From Heyndrickxia camelliae (GTDB lineage: Bacteria > Bacillota > Bacilli > Bacillales > Bacillaceae_C), in assembly GCF_002844575.1 (NCBI RefSeq), contig NZ_PIQO01000001.1, forward strand, positions 594,895 through 658,894: a stretch of 64,000 nt of DNA, in the 5' to 3' direction. Made by a program: the position numbers and the translations under genes. Shown piece by piece: positions 46,222 to 56,191 of this stretch (positions within the stretch are counted from its first letter, which is position 1; the number at the start of each line of letters is the position of its first letter). The notes beneath the pieces were generated by a model that was not told the origin of the DNA, made no database searches, and saw only the letters and a list, made by a program, of their open reading frames with translations.

Positions 46222-48246
46222 ATGGAATTAAGCCAATATTTAGAAGTGTTTATTGAAGAAAGTAAGGAGCATTTGCAGGCCTGTAACGAGCAATTATTAT
46301 TGCTAGAAAAAAATCCCGATGATTTAGCAATTGTAAACGAGATTTTTCGCTCTGCACATACACTTAAAGGTATGTCTGCAACAATGGGATACGAAGATTT
46401 AGCAAATTTAACGCATAAAATGGAAAATGTGTTAGATGGGATTCGAAATGGAATCATCTCCGTTACAACGGAGATTTTAGATGTAGTTTTTCTAGCTGTA
46501 GATGATTTAGAAGTCATGGTGGAATCTATTGCTGCAGGCGGAGATGGAAAAAGAGATGTCAGCAAGGTTATTGACCAACTGCAAAAAATCGAAAAAGGTG
46601 AATCACTGGAAGGAAGTATAGCATCTCAAGAATCCGCAGCCAGTCTAGCTTCCGAAACGGTAGAATCGAAATTGAATTATGATGAATTTGAACAAACTGT
46701 TTTAAAACAATCAATGGAACAAGGTTTTGAATGCGTAGAGATTACAGTAGGTTTGAGAGCTGACTGCTTATTAAAAGCAGCTAGAGTATTTATGGTCTTC
46801 GAAGTCCTAGAAAAATGTGGGGACGTCATTAAAACAAATCCTACAGTGGAGATGCTCGAGGAAGAAAATTTCGACAGTCATTTTACGGTTACACTTATAA
46901 CAAACGAAAAGGCTGAGGAAATACAGCAAAAAGTAATGAAGGTATCAGAGGTTGAAAAGGTAGAGATTATCCCTGTTAATTTAAAGCCTCACGTAGATGA
47001 TGAAACAATTCAAAAGAATAATAAACCACAGACACCTGCTGCTCCAAGAGATAAAAAACAACAGGAAGTGAAAAATGGGTCTCAGCATGTAACCCACACG
47101 AACAAAACTATAAGAGTTAATATTGAGAGATTAGATGTTCTAATGAACCTATTCGAGGAACTTGTAATAGATCGAGGCAGATTAGAGCAAATTTCCAAAG
47201 ATCTTAATAACCCTGAATTGCACGAAACTGTTGAAAGAATGTCTCGTATTTCTGGTGACCTGCAAAATATTATATTAAATATGAGAATGGTTCCCGTTGA
47301 AACGGTATTTAATCGTTTTCCAAAAATGGTTAGACAATTGGCAAGAGATTTACATAAGAAAGTTAATTTAGAAATAATTGGTGCGGAAACAGAACTTGAC
47401 CGAACAGTAATTGATGAAATTGGTGATCCCTTAGTTCACCTTTTAAGGAATGCTCTGGACCATGGTATCGAAACCCCAGAAGTGCGTGTGAAAAATGGAA
47501 AAAGTGAAGATGGAACAATTACTTTGAAGGCTTATCATAGCGGTAACCACGTATTTATTGAAATTTCAGATGACGGAGCAGGCATTAATCGTGATAAAGT
47601 ATTGCAAAAAGCAATTTCAAAAGGCGTTATTCTTGAAAGTGAAGCCGATTCCTTATCAGATAAGCAAGTATATGAACTGATTATGTCTTCAGGATTTTCT
47701 ACTGCAGATAAAATATCGGACATTTCTGGTCGAGGTGTTGGCCTGGACGTAGTAAAATCCACGATAGAATCTTTAGGCGGATCCATCACTATTGATTCAA
47801 CAGAAGGAGCAGGCTCTGTATTTATAATTCAACTGCCTTTAACACTTTCAATAATTTCTGTTATGTTAGTCGAGATTGGTAAAGAGAAATTTGCAATACC
47901 ACTTTCATCCATTATTGAAACGGCAATAATCAAAAATTCTGAAATATTAACCGCTCATGATCAGAAGGTAATAGATTTTCGAGGAAAAGTTGTACCGCTT
48001 GTATTTTTAAAAGATACATTTGATGTACCGGATGCAGTTGAAAACAGTGAATACACTTCTGTGATTATCGTAAGGAAAGCTGAAAAAGCAGCTGCCTTAG
48101 TAGTAGATTCTTTTATTGGGCAACAGGAAATCGTCCTTAAATCATTGGGGAATTATTTATTAAATGTATTTGCTATCTCCGGTGCTACTATTTTAGGTGA
48201 TGGTCAAGTAGCACTAATTGTCGATTGTAATGCATTAATTAAGTAG
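46222..48246 (+). CDS. cheA: Chemotaxis histidine kinase CheA
   Basis: CheA phosphorylates CheY and CheB in response to receptors. The 674-aa product has an HPt domain with His46 (FRSAHTLKGMSATMG), a P2 domain, a dimerisation domain, HATPase motifs (HLLRNALDHGIETPE, ISDDGAGI, SGRGVGLDVVKS) and a C-terminal CheW-like domain. GAAGG at 46206-46210 suits ATG 46222, and homology begins there. Confidence 0.97.
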   Translation: MELSQYLEVFIEESKEHLQACNEQLLLLEKNPDDLAIVNEIFRSAHTLKGMSATMGYEDLANLTHKMENVLDGIRNGIISVTTEILDVVFLAVDDLEVMVESIAAGGDGKRDVSKVIDQLQKIEKGESLEGSIASQESAASLASETVESKLNYDEFEQTVLKQSMEQGFECVEITVGLRADCLLKAARVFMVFEVLEKCGDVIKTNPTVEMLEEENFDSHFTVTLITNEKAEEIQQKVMKVSEVEKVEIIPVNLKPHVDDETIQKNNKPQTPAAPRDKKQQEVKNGSQHVTHTNKTIRVNIERLDVLMNLFEELVIDRGRLEQISKDLNNPELHETVERMSRISGDLQNIILNMRMVPVETVFNRFPKMVRQLARDLHKKVNLEIIGAETELDRTVIDEIGDPLVHLLRNALDHGIETPEVRVKNGKSEDGTITLKAYHSGNHVFIEISDDGAGINRDKVLQKAISKGVILESEADSLSDKQVYELIMSSGFSTADKISDISGRGVGLDVVKSTIESLGGSITIDSTEGAGSVFIIQLPLTLSIISVMLVEIGKEKFAIPLSSIIETAIIKNSEILTAHDQKVIDFRGKVVPLVFLKDTFDVPDAVENSEYTSVIIVRKAEKAAALVVDSFIGQQEIVLKSLGNYLLNVFAISGATILGDGQVALIVDCNALIK

Positions 48247-48314
48247 TAATATTTTGATGGATAAATGGTTATACACCACCATCGCTAAAAATGTTTATAT
48301 TGGAGTGTTATTTT

Positions 48315-48761
48315 ATGATGGATGCAGTGGAACAAACAGAAAATAAAATGATTGTTTTCCAATTAAAAGAGAATGAATATGCGATTCCTGTACAACAGGT
48401 GCTAGCAATTGAAAAGGTACTACATATAACTCGTGTACCTAATACCGCTTCCTTTATCAAAGGTGTAATCAATTTACGCGGCGTCATTATTCCAATTATT
48501 GATTTGCAAAACCGGTTGGGAATTGGAGCGATTGAACTTACTGAAAAAACAAGAATTATCATTGTTTCCATGGATAATGTTGAGGTTGGACTAATGGTAG
48601 ATGGTGCAAATGATGTGCTAGATATTCCATCGGAGTTAGTGGAACCGCAACCTGAAGTAGTGAATTCTGTAAAGGCAGAATTTATTTCAAGTGTTGCTAA
48701 CCTAAATAAGAGATTAATTATGATAATGAGCTTGGAAAAAATAGTAAGTCCATTAAATTAG
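48315..48761 (+). CDS. cheW: Chemotaxis coupling protein CheW
   Basis: CheW links receptors to CheA. The 148-aa product is a single CheW domain (VFQLKENEYAIPVQQVLAIE, GVINLRGVIIPIIDLQNRLG). GGAGTG at 48302-48307 supports ATG 48315 (or the next ATG). The 68-base gap to cheA has no clear site. Confidence 0.96.
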   Translation: MMDAVEQTENKMIVFQLKENEYAIPVQQVLAIEKVLHITRVPNTASFIKGVINLRGVIIPIIDLQNRLGIGAIELTEKTRIIIVSMDNVEVGLMVDGANDVLDIPSELVEPQPEVVNSVKAEFISSVANLNKRLIMIMSLEKIVSPLN

Positions 48762-48774
48762 GGGAATATCAGCA

Positions 48775-49410
48775 ATGGGACTAGAAGAAAAGATTACAAG
48801 CATGCATTTAGATATCCTTAAAGAAATTGGGAATATTGGTGCTGCACATGCCGCAACATCGTTATCCATATTATTAAATAAAAAGATAGATATGAATGTT
48901 CCGAAAGTAAGCATTGAATCTTTTACACAAATGATGGAAATGGCAGGCGGTTCTGAAAATATAGTTGCCTGTGTAGTGCTTCATATTGAAGGCGATGCTT
49001 CAGGATATATGTTTTTTGTTTTGTCATTGCAACAATGTGAAAATTTTATTAAGCAAATGACTGGTGATTCTCAATTTTCATTGAAACAGACTCCCATCTC
49101 TGAATTAGGGATTTCAGCTTTCAAGGAATTGGGGAATATATTAGCCGGTTCCTACTTGACTGCCTTATCGGAATTCACAAAACTGGAACTTTACCCATCC
49201 GTTCCATTAGCTAGTTTTGACATGTTCGGTGCCATCATTAGCCACGGGTTAATTGAATTATCACAAACAAGTGATTATGCTATTGTTATTGATACAAGTC
49301 TAACTGATGATAAGGATGAGTTTGGAGATACAATGAACGGACAATTTTTTCTCCTTCCAAATCCTGACTCCTTTCAAACCATTTTCCAAGCCTTAGGAGT
49401 GGGATTATGA
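48775..49410 (+). CDS. cheC: CheY-P phosphatase CheC
   Basis: CheC dephosphorylates CheY and regulates CheD. The 211-aa product has two CheC/FliY-type sites, ILKEIGNIGAAHAATSLS and AFKELGNILAGSYLTALS, each with the E-x2-N pair. ATG 48775 follows AGGGGAA. It overlaps cheD by 4 bases. Confidence 0.95.
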   Translation: MGLEEKITSMHLDILKEIGNIGAAHAATSLSILLNKKIDMNVPKVSIESFTQMMEMAGGSENIVACVVLHIEGDASGYMFFVLSLQQCENFIKQMTGDSQFSLKQTPISELGISAFKELGNILAGSYLTALSEFTKLELYPSVPLASFDMFGAIISHGLIELSQTSDYAIVIDTSLTDDKDEFGDTMNGQFFLLPNPDSFQTIFQALGVGL

Positions 49411-49898
49411 GTGAAGTCGTGAAGGTGGGAATAGCAGATATGAATATCGTCCGCACCCCTAATACTATTAGGACCACAGGATTAGGATCATGTGTAGGTG
49501 TTATCATATACGATAGTTTTCTGGCAATTGCAGGTCTAGTGCATGTGATGCTGCCGGATTCCAGTATTGCTAAATCACAGAAGGAAATAAATAAAGCAAA
49601 GTTCGCTGATACTGCAATTAAAGAATTGACGGAGAGATTAATAAAAATTGGCTGTAAAAAGATTCATTTAAAATCAAAAATTGCTGGCGGTGCGGAAATG
49701 TTTTCATTTTCAACCACGAATGATTTTATGAAAATTGGACCAAGAAATGTAGAAGCAGTAAAAGCAGCCTTAAAATTAGAAGGAATAGCATTACTCTCGG
49801 AAGAAACGGGTGGCCATTCAGGGAGAACGATAGAATTCGACCCTAAAACATTTCTATTACAAATCAGATCGGTTAATCAAGAAATTCGATATATATAA
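49407..49898 (+). CDS. cheD: Chemoreceptor glutamine deamidase CheD
   Basis: CheD deamidates receptor glutamines and binds CheC. The 163-aa product has the catalytic Cys in TTGLGSCVGVIIYD and His in GLVHVMLPDS, with IAGGAEMF and EETGGHSGRTIEFD later. Overlap with cheC fits their known partnership. Confidence 0.96.
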   Translation: MSEVVKVGIADMNIVRTPNTIRTTGLGSCVGVIIYDSFLAIAGLVHVMLPDSSIAKSQKEINKAKFADTAIKELTERLIKIGCKKIHLKSKIAGGAEMFSFSTTNDFMKIGPRNVEAVKAALKLEGIALLSEETGGHSGRTIEFDPKTFLLQIRSVNQEIRYI

Positions 49899-50060
49899 GC
49901 GCTCTTTTCTTATACAAAAATCTTATGAACACCCTATTTAATTTATGATTGGATACAAATTAAGAAATGATGCCTCGAAACTTAGACTACTTAGGATTGG
50001 TAGCACTTACGAAAAGCATATGAAACAACGAAATGAAAGTAACTTACGAGGAGGGGACAT

Positions 50061-50825
50061 ATGTCAAACACAGAAACAATCGAAGAACAAAAGTATTGGG
50101 AATTATGGATAAGTTCACGTAATACTCAAGCTGGTGATATTCTTGTGAAAAAATACTTGCCATTAGTTCATTATCATGTTCAAAGGATTGCGGTAGGACT
50201 TCCTCGTAATGTTTCAAGGGACGATCTTAAAAGCTTTGGAATGTTAGGGCTATTGGACGCATTAAATAAATTCGATCGAACTCGTGACTTAAAATTTGAT
50301 ACTTACGCATCCTTCCGTATTCGCGGTGCTATCTTAGATGGTTTGAGAAAAGAAGATTGGCTACCTAGAAGTACAAGGGAAAAAGCGAAAAAAATAGAAG
50401 CAACATTAGAAAGACTAGAGCAAAAGTATATGAGGCATGTAACCCCAGAAGAAATAGCTAAGGAACTGCATATCACAGAGGATGAAGTGTATCAGACTCT
50501 AAATGAACAATTTTTTGCCAATGTATTATCAGTAGATGAGCAAACACATGAGAAAGAAGAGAATGAAACTTATGCGTTTGTAATAAAAGACGACCATATT
50601 CCTAGCCCGGAAGAAAATTTAATCCATGAAGAAAAAATTCAAGATTTAACGAAAGTAATTACTACTTTATCGGAAAAGGAACAAATGGTACTAAGTTTAT
50701 TTTATCATGAAGAATTAACGCTAACAGAAATTGGGGAAATTATGAGCCTATCTACATCAAGAATTTCACAGATACATTCTAAAGCATTGTTCAAATTAAG
50801 AAATATCTTGGAAAAGAAAATGTAA
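50061..50825 (+). CDS. sigD: RNA polymerase sigma-D (FliA family)
   Basis: Sigma-D transcribes flagellin, motor and autolysin genes. The 254-aa product has region 2 (LVHYHVQRIAVGLPRNV, LKFDTYASFRIRGAILDGLR), region 3 (VTPEEIAKELHITEDEVYQ) and region 4 with a helix-turn-helix (LTLTEIGEIMSLSTSRISQ). GAGGAGGGG precedes the ATG. A 162-base gap separates it from cheD with no promoter I can name, so read-through from upstream is expected. Confidence 0.97.
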   Translation: MSNTETIEEQKYWELWISSRNTQAGDILVKKYLPLVHYHVQRIAVGLPRNVSRDDLKSFGMLGLLDALNKFDRTRDLKFDTYASFRIRGAILDGLRKEDWLPRSTREKAKKIEATLERLEQKYMRHVTPEEIAKELHITEDEVYQTLNEQFFANVLSVDEQTHEKEENETYAFVIKDDHIPSPEENLIHEEKIQDLTKVITTLSEKEQMVLSLFYHEELTLTEIGEIMSLSTSRISQIHSKALFKLRNILEKKM

Positions 50826-50845
50826 AATTCTAAGAGGTGGATACG

Positions 50846-51157
50846 GTGGAATTAAAATCAATGGAGATGCAGATTGCACTGCCACGTACACATGATGCCG
50901 GGAAAAATATGCAACATATTCAACAGGAGAGCAGAGTCATTAATGAAAATGCAATGCAGGAAATGGAAAAAGCGTTAGATCTGAAACGTCATCATGTGCT
51001 TAAGCAAGACCAAAAGGATCCTGCAATGTTAAAAGATCAAGGGAATTCAAAGAATCACCACGAGGCTCCTTCAAAAAAGGACCAAGAAAAGCAAAAAGAT
51101 AAGGAAAAGCAAATTTACCACCCATTTAAAGGTAATCATATTGATTTTAGCGGGTAG
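50846..51157 (+). CDS. Unrecognised small hydrophilic protein between sigD and swrB
   Basis: From GTG 50846 (AGAGGTGG at 50834-50840) this gives a 103-aa protein beginning MELKSMEMQIALPRTHDAGK. The middle is charged and Lys/Gln/Asp-rich, the stretch 78-95 is nearly all Lys/Glu/Gln/Asp, and it ends HPFKGNHIDFSG. There is no signal peptide or membrane segment. I do not recognise the family. Its place inside the fla/che operon, 20 bases after sigD and nine before swrB, points to a motility-related role, but that is inference. Confidence 0.8.
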   Translation: MELKSMEMQIALPRTHDAGKNMQHIQQESRVINENAMQEMEKALDLKRHHVLKQDQKDPAMLKDQGNSKNHHEAPSKKDQEKQKDKEKQIYHPFKGNHIDFSG

Positions 51158-51166
51158 GCGAAAACA

Positions 51167-51697
51167 ATGACAATTTTTATTTTATTCATTTCTATCATTA
51201 TTAATGTCGTATCGATATTTGGAATTATTATTCTTTATATGAGACAGAACCGACTAATACATGTAGAACAAGATCAAAAAAAGGTATTGAAAGATATGGA
51301 AGAAATGTTTTCATCTTATTTAATAGAAATGAAGGATGAAAATGAAGAGTTTATTAAAAAAGTACAAAGTCTTAATCACCGAACCTCATTAAATGTTTCA
51401 GTCAATACAGATGCGACTGAAGAAGAGGAAGTTTCAAATCTAGATAATCATCATGGGGAGGAACGATCTTTTACAGCAGTTATGAGAAATCATGCTGCAA
51501 AGACATACCAATCCATGATGAGCAAAACGGATAATACGGATGTGGAGAATCCGAAGATCGAATTTTCGACACTTCCACTTGAAAAACAGGTATTTTTATT
51601 AGAAAAAGAAGGCTTAACCATTGAACAAATTGCGCAAAAACTTCATAAAGGTAAGACAGAAATCGAATTACTGTTGAAGTTTCGTCAAAAAATGTAA
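51167..51697 (+). CDS. swrB: SwrB (YlxL) flagellar type III secretion activator
   Basis: The product is 176 aa, with one N-terminal membrane segment (about 2-24), a coiled-coil region and a C-terminal helix-turn-helix-like part (EGLTIEQIAQKLHKGKTEIE). Position after sigD and before rpsB matches B. subtilis SwrB, which promotes assembly of the basal body/export machine. Sequence divergence in the middle is large, so the call rests on layout and synteny. Confidence 0.85.
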   Translation: MTIFILFISIIINVVSIFGIIILYMRQNRLIHVEQDQKKVLKDMEEMFSSYLIEMKDENEEFIKKVQSLNHRTSLNVSVNTDATEEEEVSNLDNHHGEERSFTAVMRNHAAKTYQSMMSKTDNTDVENPKIEFSTLPLEKQVFLLEKEGLTIEQIAQKLHKGKTEIELLLKFRQKM

Positions 51698-51704
51698 TAT
51701 ATTC

Positions 51705-51733
51705 TTGAATATGAAATTCATTTATGATATATT
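51705..51733 (+). promoter_or_regulatory. Sigma-A promoter for rpsB (extended -10)
   Basis: TTGAAT (51705-51710) and TATATT (51728-51733) are 17 bp apart, with TG one base before the -10 (51725-51726). It starts just after swrB and would give rpsB a leader of roughly 125 bases. Confidence 0.7.
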
Positions 51734-51791
51734 ATTTGTTGGTGTTATCACACACGTTTCATGATTTAAATAGATGGTGCTTTCAAAATAA

Positions 51792-52586
<795 letters not shown>

Positions 52587-52707
52587 TTATTCAATAAGGT
52601 GGCGTGAGCAGAGCAATGCTTATCTACAACTATTTGCTATTTAAGTAATAATCGGTATTGTCCGTATTAATCTATATAAGTTAGCGGCGCTCCGTCCCCT
52701 TTTCCTT

Positions 52708-52744
52708 AAAAAGGTGATAAGAATACTCCTTATCACCTTTTTTT
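52708..52744 (+). terminator. Terminator-type hairpin between rpsB and tsf
   Basis: A perfect 14-bp stem (52708-52721 with 52729-52742, AAAAAGGTGATAAG and complement) has a 7-base loop and a TTTTTTT end. tsf follows 65 bases later without a clear promoter, so it may be partial, lowering tsf relative to rpsB. Confidence 0.85.
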
Positions 52745-52808
52745 AAAGAACTTTATTATTTTTAACTAATATTATGAAATACATAGAACTAAAGGAGGAA
52801 AAATTCTC

Positions 52809-53693
52809 ATGGCAGTTACTGCACAAATGGTAAAAGAACTTCGTGAAAAAACAGGCGCAGGTATGATGGACTGTAAAAAAGCACTTACTGAAACAAATGG
52901 CGATATGGACAAAGCAATTGATTACCTACGCGAAAAAGGTATTGCGAAAGCTGCGAAAAAAGCAGATAGAATCGCTGCAGAAGGTATTACGTATATTTTA
53001 AGTGAAGGCAATGATGCAGTTATTCTTGAAGTAAACTCTGAAACTGACTTCGTTGCAAAAAATGAAGGTTTCCAAGCACTAGTTGCTGATTTAGCAAAGC
53101 ACATTCTTAAAAATAAACCAGCTACAGTAGAAGAAGCTCTTGAGCAAAAAATGGAAGACGGAACTTCTGTTGGTGAAGCAATCAATGGCGCAATTGCGAA
53201 GATTGGTGAAAAAATTACACTTCGCCGTTTTGAAGTAAAAACTAAAACAGACAATGGTGTATTTGGCGAATATCTTCACATGGGTGGACGCATTGGTGTA
53301 TTAACTGTTTTAGAAGGCACTACTGACGAAAGTGTTGCAAAAGATGTTGCGATGCATGCTGCAGCATTAAATCCAAAATATATTTCTCGTGACCAAGTTT
53401 CAGCTGAAGAAGTGGAGCATGAACGTCAAGTATTAACTCAACAAGCTCTAAATGAAGGTAAACCAGAAAATATTGTTGCAAAAATGGTAGAAGGTCGTTT
53501 AAGCAAATATTTCGAAGAGATTTGTATCTTAGATCAATCTTTCGTTAAAAATCCAGATCAAAAGGTTGGACAATTTGTTAAAGCTAATAATGCAACCATT
53601 ACTGGCTTAGTGCGTTATGAAGTTGGCGAAGGTATTGAAAAACGTCAAGACAACTTCGCTGAAGAAGTAATGAGCCAAGTAAAAAATATATAA
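52809..53693 (+). CDS. tsf: Translation elongation factor Ts
   Basis: EF-Ts recycles EF-Tu-GDP. The 294-aa product has the N-terminal UBA-like part ([21 protein letters not shown]), the TDFVAKNE motif and [26 protein letters not shown] precedes the ATG. A terminator hairpin follows. Confidence 0.98.
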   Translation: MAVTAQMVKELREKTGAGMMDCKKALTETNGDMDKAIDYLREKGIAKAAKKADRIAAEGITYILSEGNDAVILEVNSETDFVAKNEGFQALVADLAKHILKNKPATVEEALEQKMEDGTSVGEAINGAIAKIGEKITLRRFEVKTKTDNGVFGEYLHMGGRIGVLTVLEGTTDESVAKDVAMHAAALNPKYISRDQVSAEEVEHERQVLTQQALNEGKPENIVAKMVEGRLSKYFEEICILDQSFVKNPDQKVGQFVKANNATITGLVRYEVGEGIEKRQDNFAEEVMSQVKNI

Positions 53694-53725
53694 TTTTTAA
53701 ATTCCCCAGAATTGGGAAAAGCATT

Positions 53726-53757
53726 AAAGGGAGCACACTGTGTGTTCCCTTTCTTTG
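53726..53757 (+). terminator. Terminator after tsf
   Basis: An 11-bp stem (53726-53736 with 53742-53752, one G-T pair) has a 5-base loop and a short CTTT tail. Confidence 0.75.
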
Positions 53758-53784
53758 AAAAAATAAGTTCAGAGTGGATATGAT
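53755..53784 (+). promoter_or_regulatory. Probable sigma-A promoter for pyrH-frr
   Basis: TTGAAA (53755-53760) and TATGAT (53779-53784) are 18 bp apart, directly after the tsf terminator and 110 bases before pyrH. Confidence 0.5.
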
Positions 53785-53894
53785 AAAAAAATTTATGTAA
53801 CATTCTAAATTTCCCATTCCACATCTGACTTCTTACCTCATGAAAAAGTGCAGAAATATCATCTGCATACATAATAAATTTATTGGAGGTTCAT

Positions 53895-54620
53895 ATGAGT
53901 ACCCCAAAATATAAACGTGTAGTATTAAAATTAAGTGGAGAAGCATTAGCGGGTGACCAAGGTTTTGGTATTAATCCATCCGTGATTAAATCTGTAGCTG
54001 AACAAGTAAAAGAAATTGCTGAACTAGGTGTTGAAGTAGCGGTAGTAGTTGGCGGCGGCAACATTTGGCGCGGAAAAATTGGTAGTGAAATGGGCATGGA
54101 CCGTGCAACAGCAGATTATATGGGGATGCTTGCAACTGTAATGAATTCACTTGCACTTCAAGACAGTTTAGAGCAAAATGGAATTGAAACCAGAGTTCAA
54201 ACTTCTATTGATATGCGTCAGGTTGCAGAGCCATATATCCGCAGAAGAGCTATTCGCCATTTAGAAAAGAGCCGTGTTGTTATTTTTGCTGCGGGGACTG
54301 GAAACCCATATTTTTCAACAGATACAACTGCAGCTTTAAGAGCAGCTGAAATTGAAGCAGAAGTTATCTTGATGGCTAAAAATAATGTAGATGGTGTATA
54401 TTCAGCAGATCCAAAATTAGATAAAAATGCGGTAAAATATGAGCAACTTACATATTTAGATGTGATTAAGAATGGGCTCGCTGTAATGGATTCAACAGCA
54501 TCTTCGTTATGTATGGATAATGACATACCGCTTATTGTCTTTTCTATCATGGAAAAGGGCAATATTAAACGGGTTGTAATGGGTGAAAATATTGGTACGA
54601 TTGTAAGGGGGAAGGAATAA
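53895..54620 (+). CDS. pyrH: Uridylate kinase PyrH
   Basis: PyrH converts UMP to UDP. The 241-aa product has [26 protein letters not shown], a middle [12 protein letters not shown] and [18 protein letters not shown], all UMP kinase signatures of the amino acid kinase fold. TGGAGGT supports ATG 53895 over the TTG at 53883, which sits in that site. frr starts immediately after the stop. Confidence 0.98.
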   Translation: MSTPKYKRVVLKLSGEALAGDQGFGINPSVIKSVAEQVKEIAELGVEVAVVVGGGNIWRGKIGSEMGMDRATADYMGMLATVMNSLALQDSLEQNGIETRVQTSIDMRQVAEPYIRRRAIRHLEKSRVVIFAAGTGNPYFSTDTTAALRAAEIEAEVILMAKNNVDGVYSADPKLDKNAVKYEQLTYLDVIKNGLAVMDSTASSLCMDNDIPLIVFSIMEKGNIKRVVMGENIGTIVRGKE

Positions 54621-55178
54621 ATGCCGAAACAAATTATTGATAATGCAAAGGATAAAATGACAAAAGCTATTCAAGCATTTACAAGAGATTTGGGTTCAAT
54701 TCGTGCTGGTCGTGCAAGTGCTTCATTATTAGATAAAGTTGTTATCGATTATTATGGCGCTCCAACACCAATTAACCAGTTAGCAGGTGTATCGGTACCA
54801 GAAGCACGATTGTTAGTTATTCAGCCTTATGACAAGTCAATTTTGGGTGAAATTGAAAAGGCCATTTTAAAATCAGATTTAGGTTTAACTCCTAATAATG
54901 ACGGAAGCGTAATCCGTTTAGCAATTCCTGCGTTAACAGAGGAACGACGTAAGGAACTTGTAAAGGTTGTAAAAAAAGAATCAGAAGGCGCCAAGGTTGC
55001 GATTCGGAATATTCGTAGAGATGCAAACGAAGATTTGAAAAAACTTGAGAAAAATGGCGATATTTCAGAAGATGATCTTCGCGGTTACTCAGATGATGTT
55101 CAAAAACTTACCGATGAGCATATAAACAAAATTGATCAAATTACAAAAACAAAAGAACAAGAAATTTTAGAAGTATAA
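54621..55178 (+). CDS. frr: Ribosome recycling factor
   Basis: Frr splits the post-termination ribosome with EF-G. The 185-aa product has the three-helix-bundle pattern with [39 protein letters not shown] and RREANEDLKK-like [13 protein letters not shown]. No gap to pyrH, with AGGGGGAAGG at the end of pyrH serving as ribosome site. Confidence 0.98.
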   Translation: MPKQIIDNAKDKMTKAIQAFTRDLGSIRAGRASASLLDKVVIDYYGAPTPINQLAGVSVPEARLLVIQPYDKSILGEIEKAILKSDLGLTPNNDGSVIRLAIPALTEERRKELVKVVKKESEGAKVAIRNIRRDANEDLKKLEKNGDISEDDLRGYSDDVQKLTDEHINKIDQITKTKEQEILEV

Positions 55179-55188
55179 TATCTTTCTC

Positions 55189-55218
55189 AAAACTCTCTTC
55201 TGGAGAGTTTTTTATTTT
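55189..55218 (+). terminator. Terminator after frr
   Basis: A perfect 9-bp stem AAAACTCTC/GAGAGTTTT (55189-55197 with 55203-55211) has a 5-base loop and a T-rich tail (TTATTTTAT). Confidence 0.82.
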
Positions 55219-55325
55219 ATATCAAAAAATATAATGAATAATCTCTACACAAACGACCTTATTTTATCTATAATAGAAGTCGCACCTTTTTCAATTGTAA
55301 TATTAAAGAAATTCCATGTTTTTTT

Positions 55326-55334
55326 TGATATGAT
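55326..55334 (+). promoter_or_regulatory. Possible extended -10 promoter for uppS
   Basis: TGA-TATGAT at 55326-55334 matches an extended -10; no good -35 is visible. It lies after the frr terminator and about 55 bases before uppS. Confidence 0.38.
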
Positions 55335-55390
55335 AGTAATATCGGATTTTACGTATGAAAATGGAAAGTATTCCAAGTGGAGGTCCAATG

Positions 55391-56191
55391 ATGATAAATA
55401 AATTGAAGTTTTGGAAAACTTCCAAGGACAATGATACATTAGAAGAGCGTATCAATGCATTAAAGGAACTCCCGATGCCAAAACATGTTGCAATCATTAT
55501 GGATGGAAATGGGAGATGGGCAAAAAAACGTGCATTGCCCCGTGTAGCAGGTCATCATGAAGGGATGAAGAGGGTAAGAAGAATAACCCGCCTTGCTTCT
55601 AAATTAGGTATTGAAGTTTTAACCCTTTATGCTTTTTCTACAGAAAATTGGAAACGTCCAAAAAATGAAGTAGAGTACTTAATGAAGTTGCCAGGAGAAT
55701 TTTTAGGAACATTCTTACCGGAATTAAAGGAAGAGAATGTTCGAGTTCAAATGATGGGGTATAAGGATGTACTCCCTGAACATACCTTAAATGCTGTTGG
55801 TAAAGCGATAACGGAAACACAGCACAATAATGGTTTAATTCTGAACTTCGCTCTTAATTATGGGAGCAGGGATGAAATCGTTAGAGCCGTAAAGAATATA
55901 ATACATGATGTAAGAGCCGGTAAATTGGATGATAAGGATATTACCGAGGCTAATTTTTCTGATTACTTAATGTCCCATAGTCTTCGGGATCCAGACTTAT
56001 TAATACGCACTAGCGGTGAAATCCGCTTGAGCAACTTTATGCTTTGGCAATTAGCTTATACAGAATTTTTCTTCTCGGATGTTTTATGGCCGGATTTTAA
56101 TGAAGAAAATTTGGTGGAAGCAATAGAAGTATATCAACAACGTTCAAGAAGATATGGTGGTTTAAAAAGCGAGGGCGAGGAAGAAGAATGA
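55391..56191 (+). CDS. uppS: Undecaprenyl pyrophosphate synthase (cis-prenyltransferase)
   Basis: UppS makes the C55 lipid carrier for wall synthesis. The 266-aa product has the catalytic Asp38 in HVAIIMDGNGRWAKKR, LTLYAFSTENWKRP and LLIRTSGEIRLSNFMLWQ. GTGGAGGT at 55377-55384 fits ATG 55391; the adjacent ATG at 55388 is the alternative. Overlaps cdsA by 4 bases. Confidence 0.97.
   Translation: MINKLKFWKTSKDNDTLEERINALKELPMPKHVAIIMDGNGRWAKKRALPRVAGHHEGMKRVRRITRLASKLGIEVLTLYAFSTENWKRPKNEVEYLMKLPGEFLGTFLPELKEENVRVQMMGYKDVLPEHTLNAVGKAITETQHNNGLILNFALNYGSRDEIVRAVKNIIHDVRAGKLDDKDITEANFSDYLMSHSLRDPDLLIRTSGEIRLSNFMLWQLAYTEFFFSDVLWPDFNEENLVEAIEVYQQRSRRYGGLKSEGEEEE

Noticed and set aside
49899-50060. 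A dedicated promoter for sigD in the cheD-sigD gap
   Set aside because: No -35/-10 pair with good spacing was found; short repeats such as ACTTACGA are probably chance.
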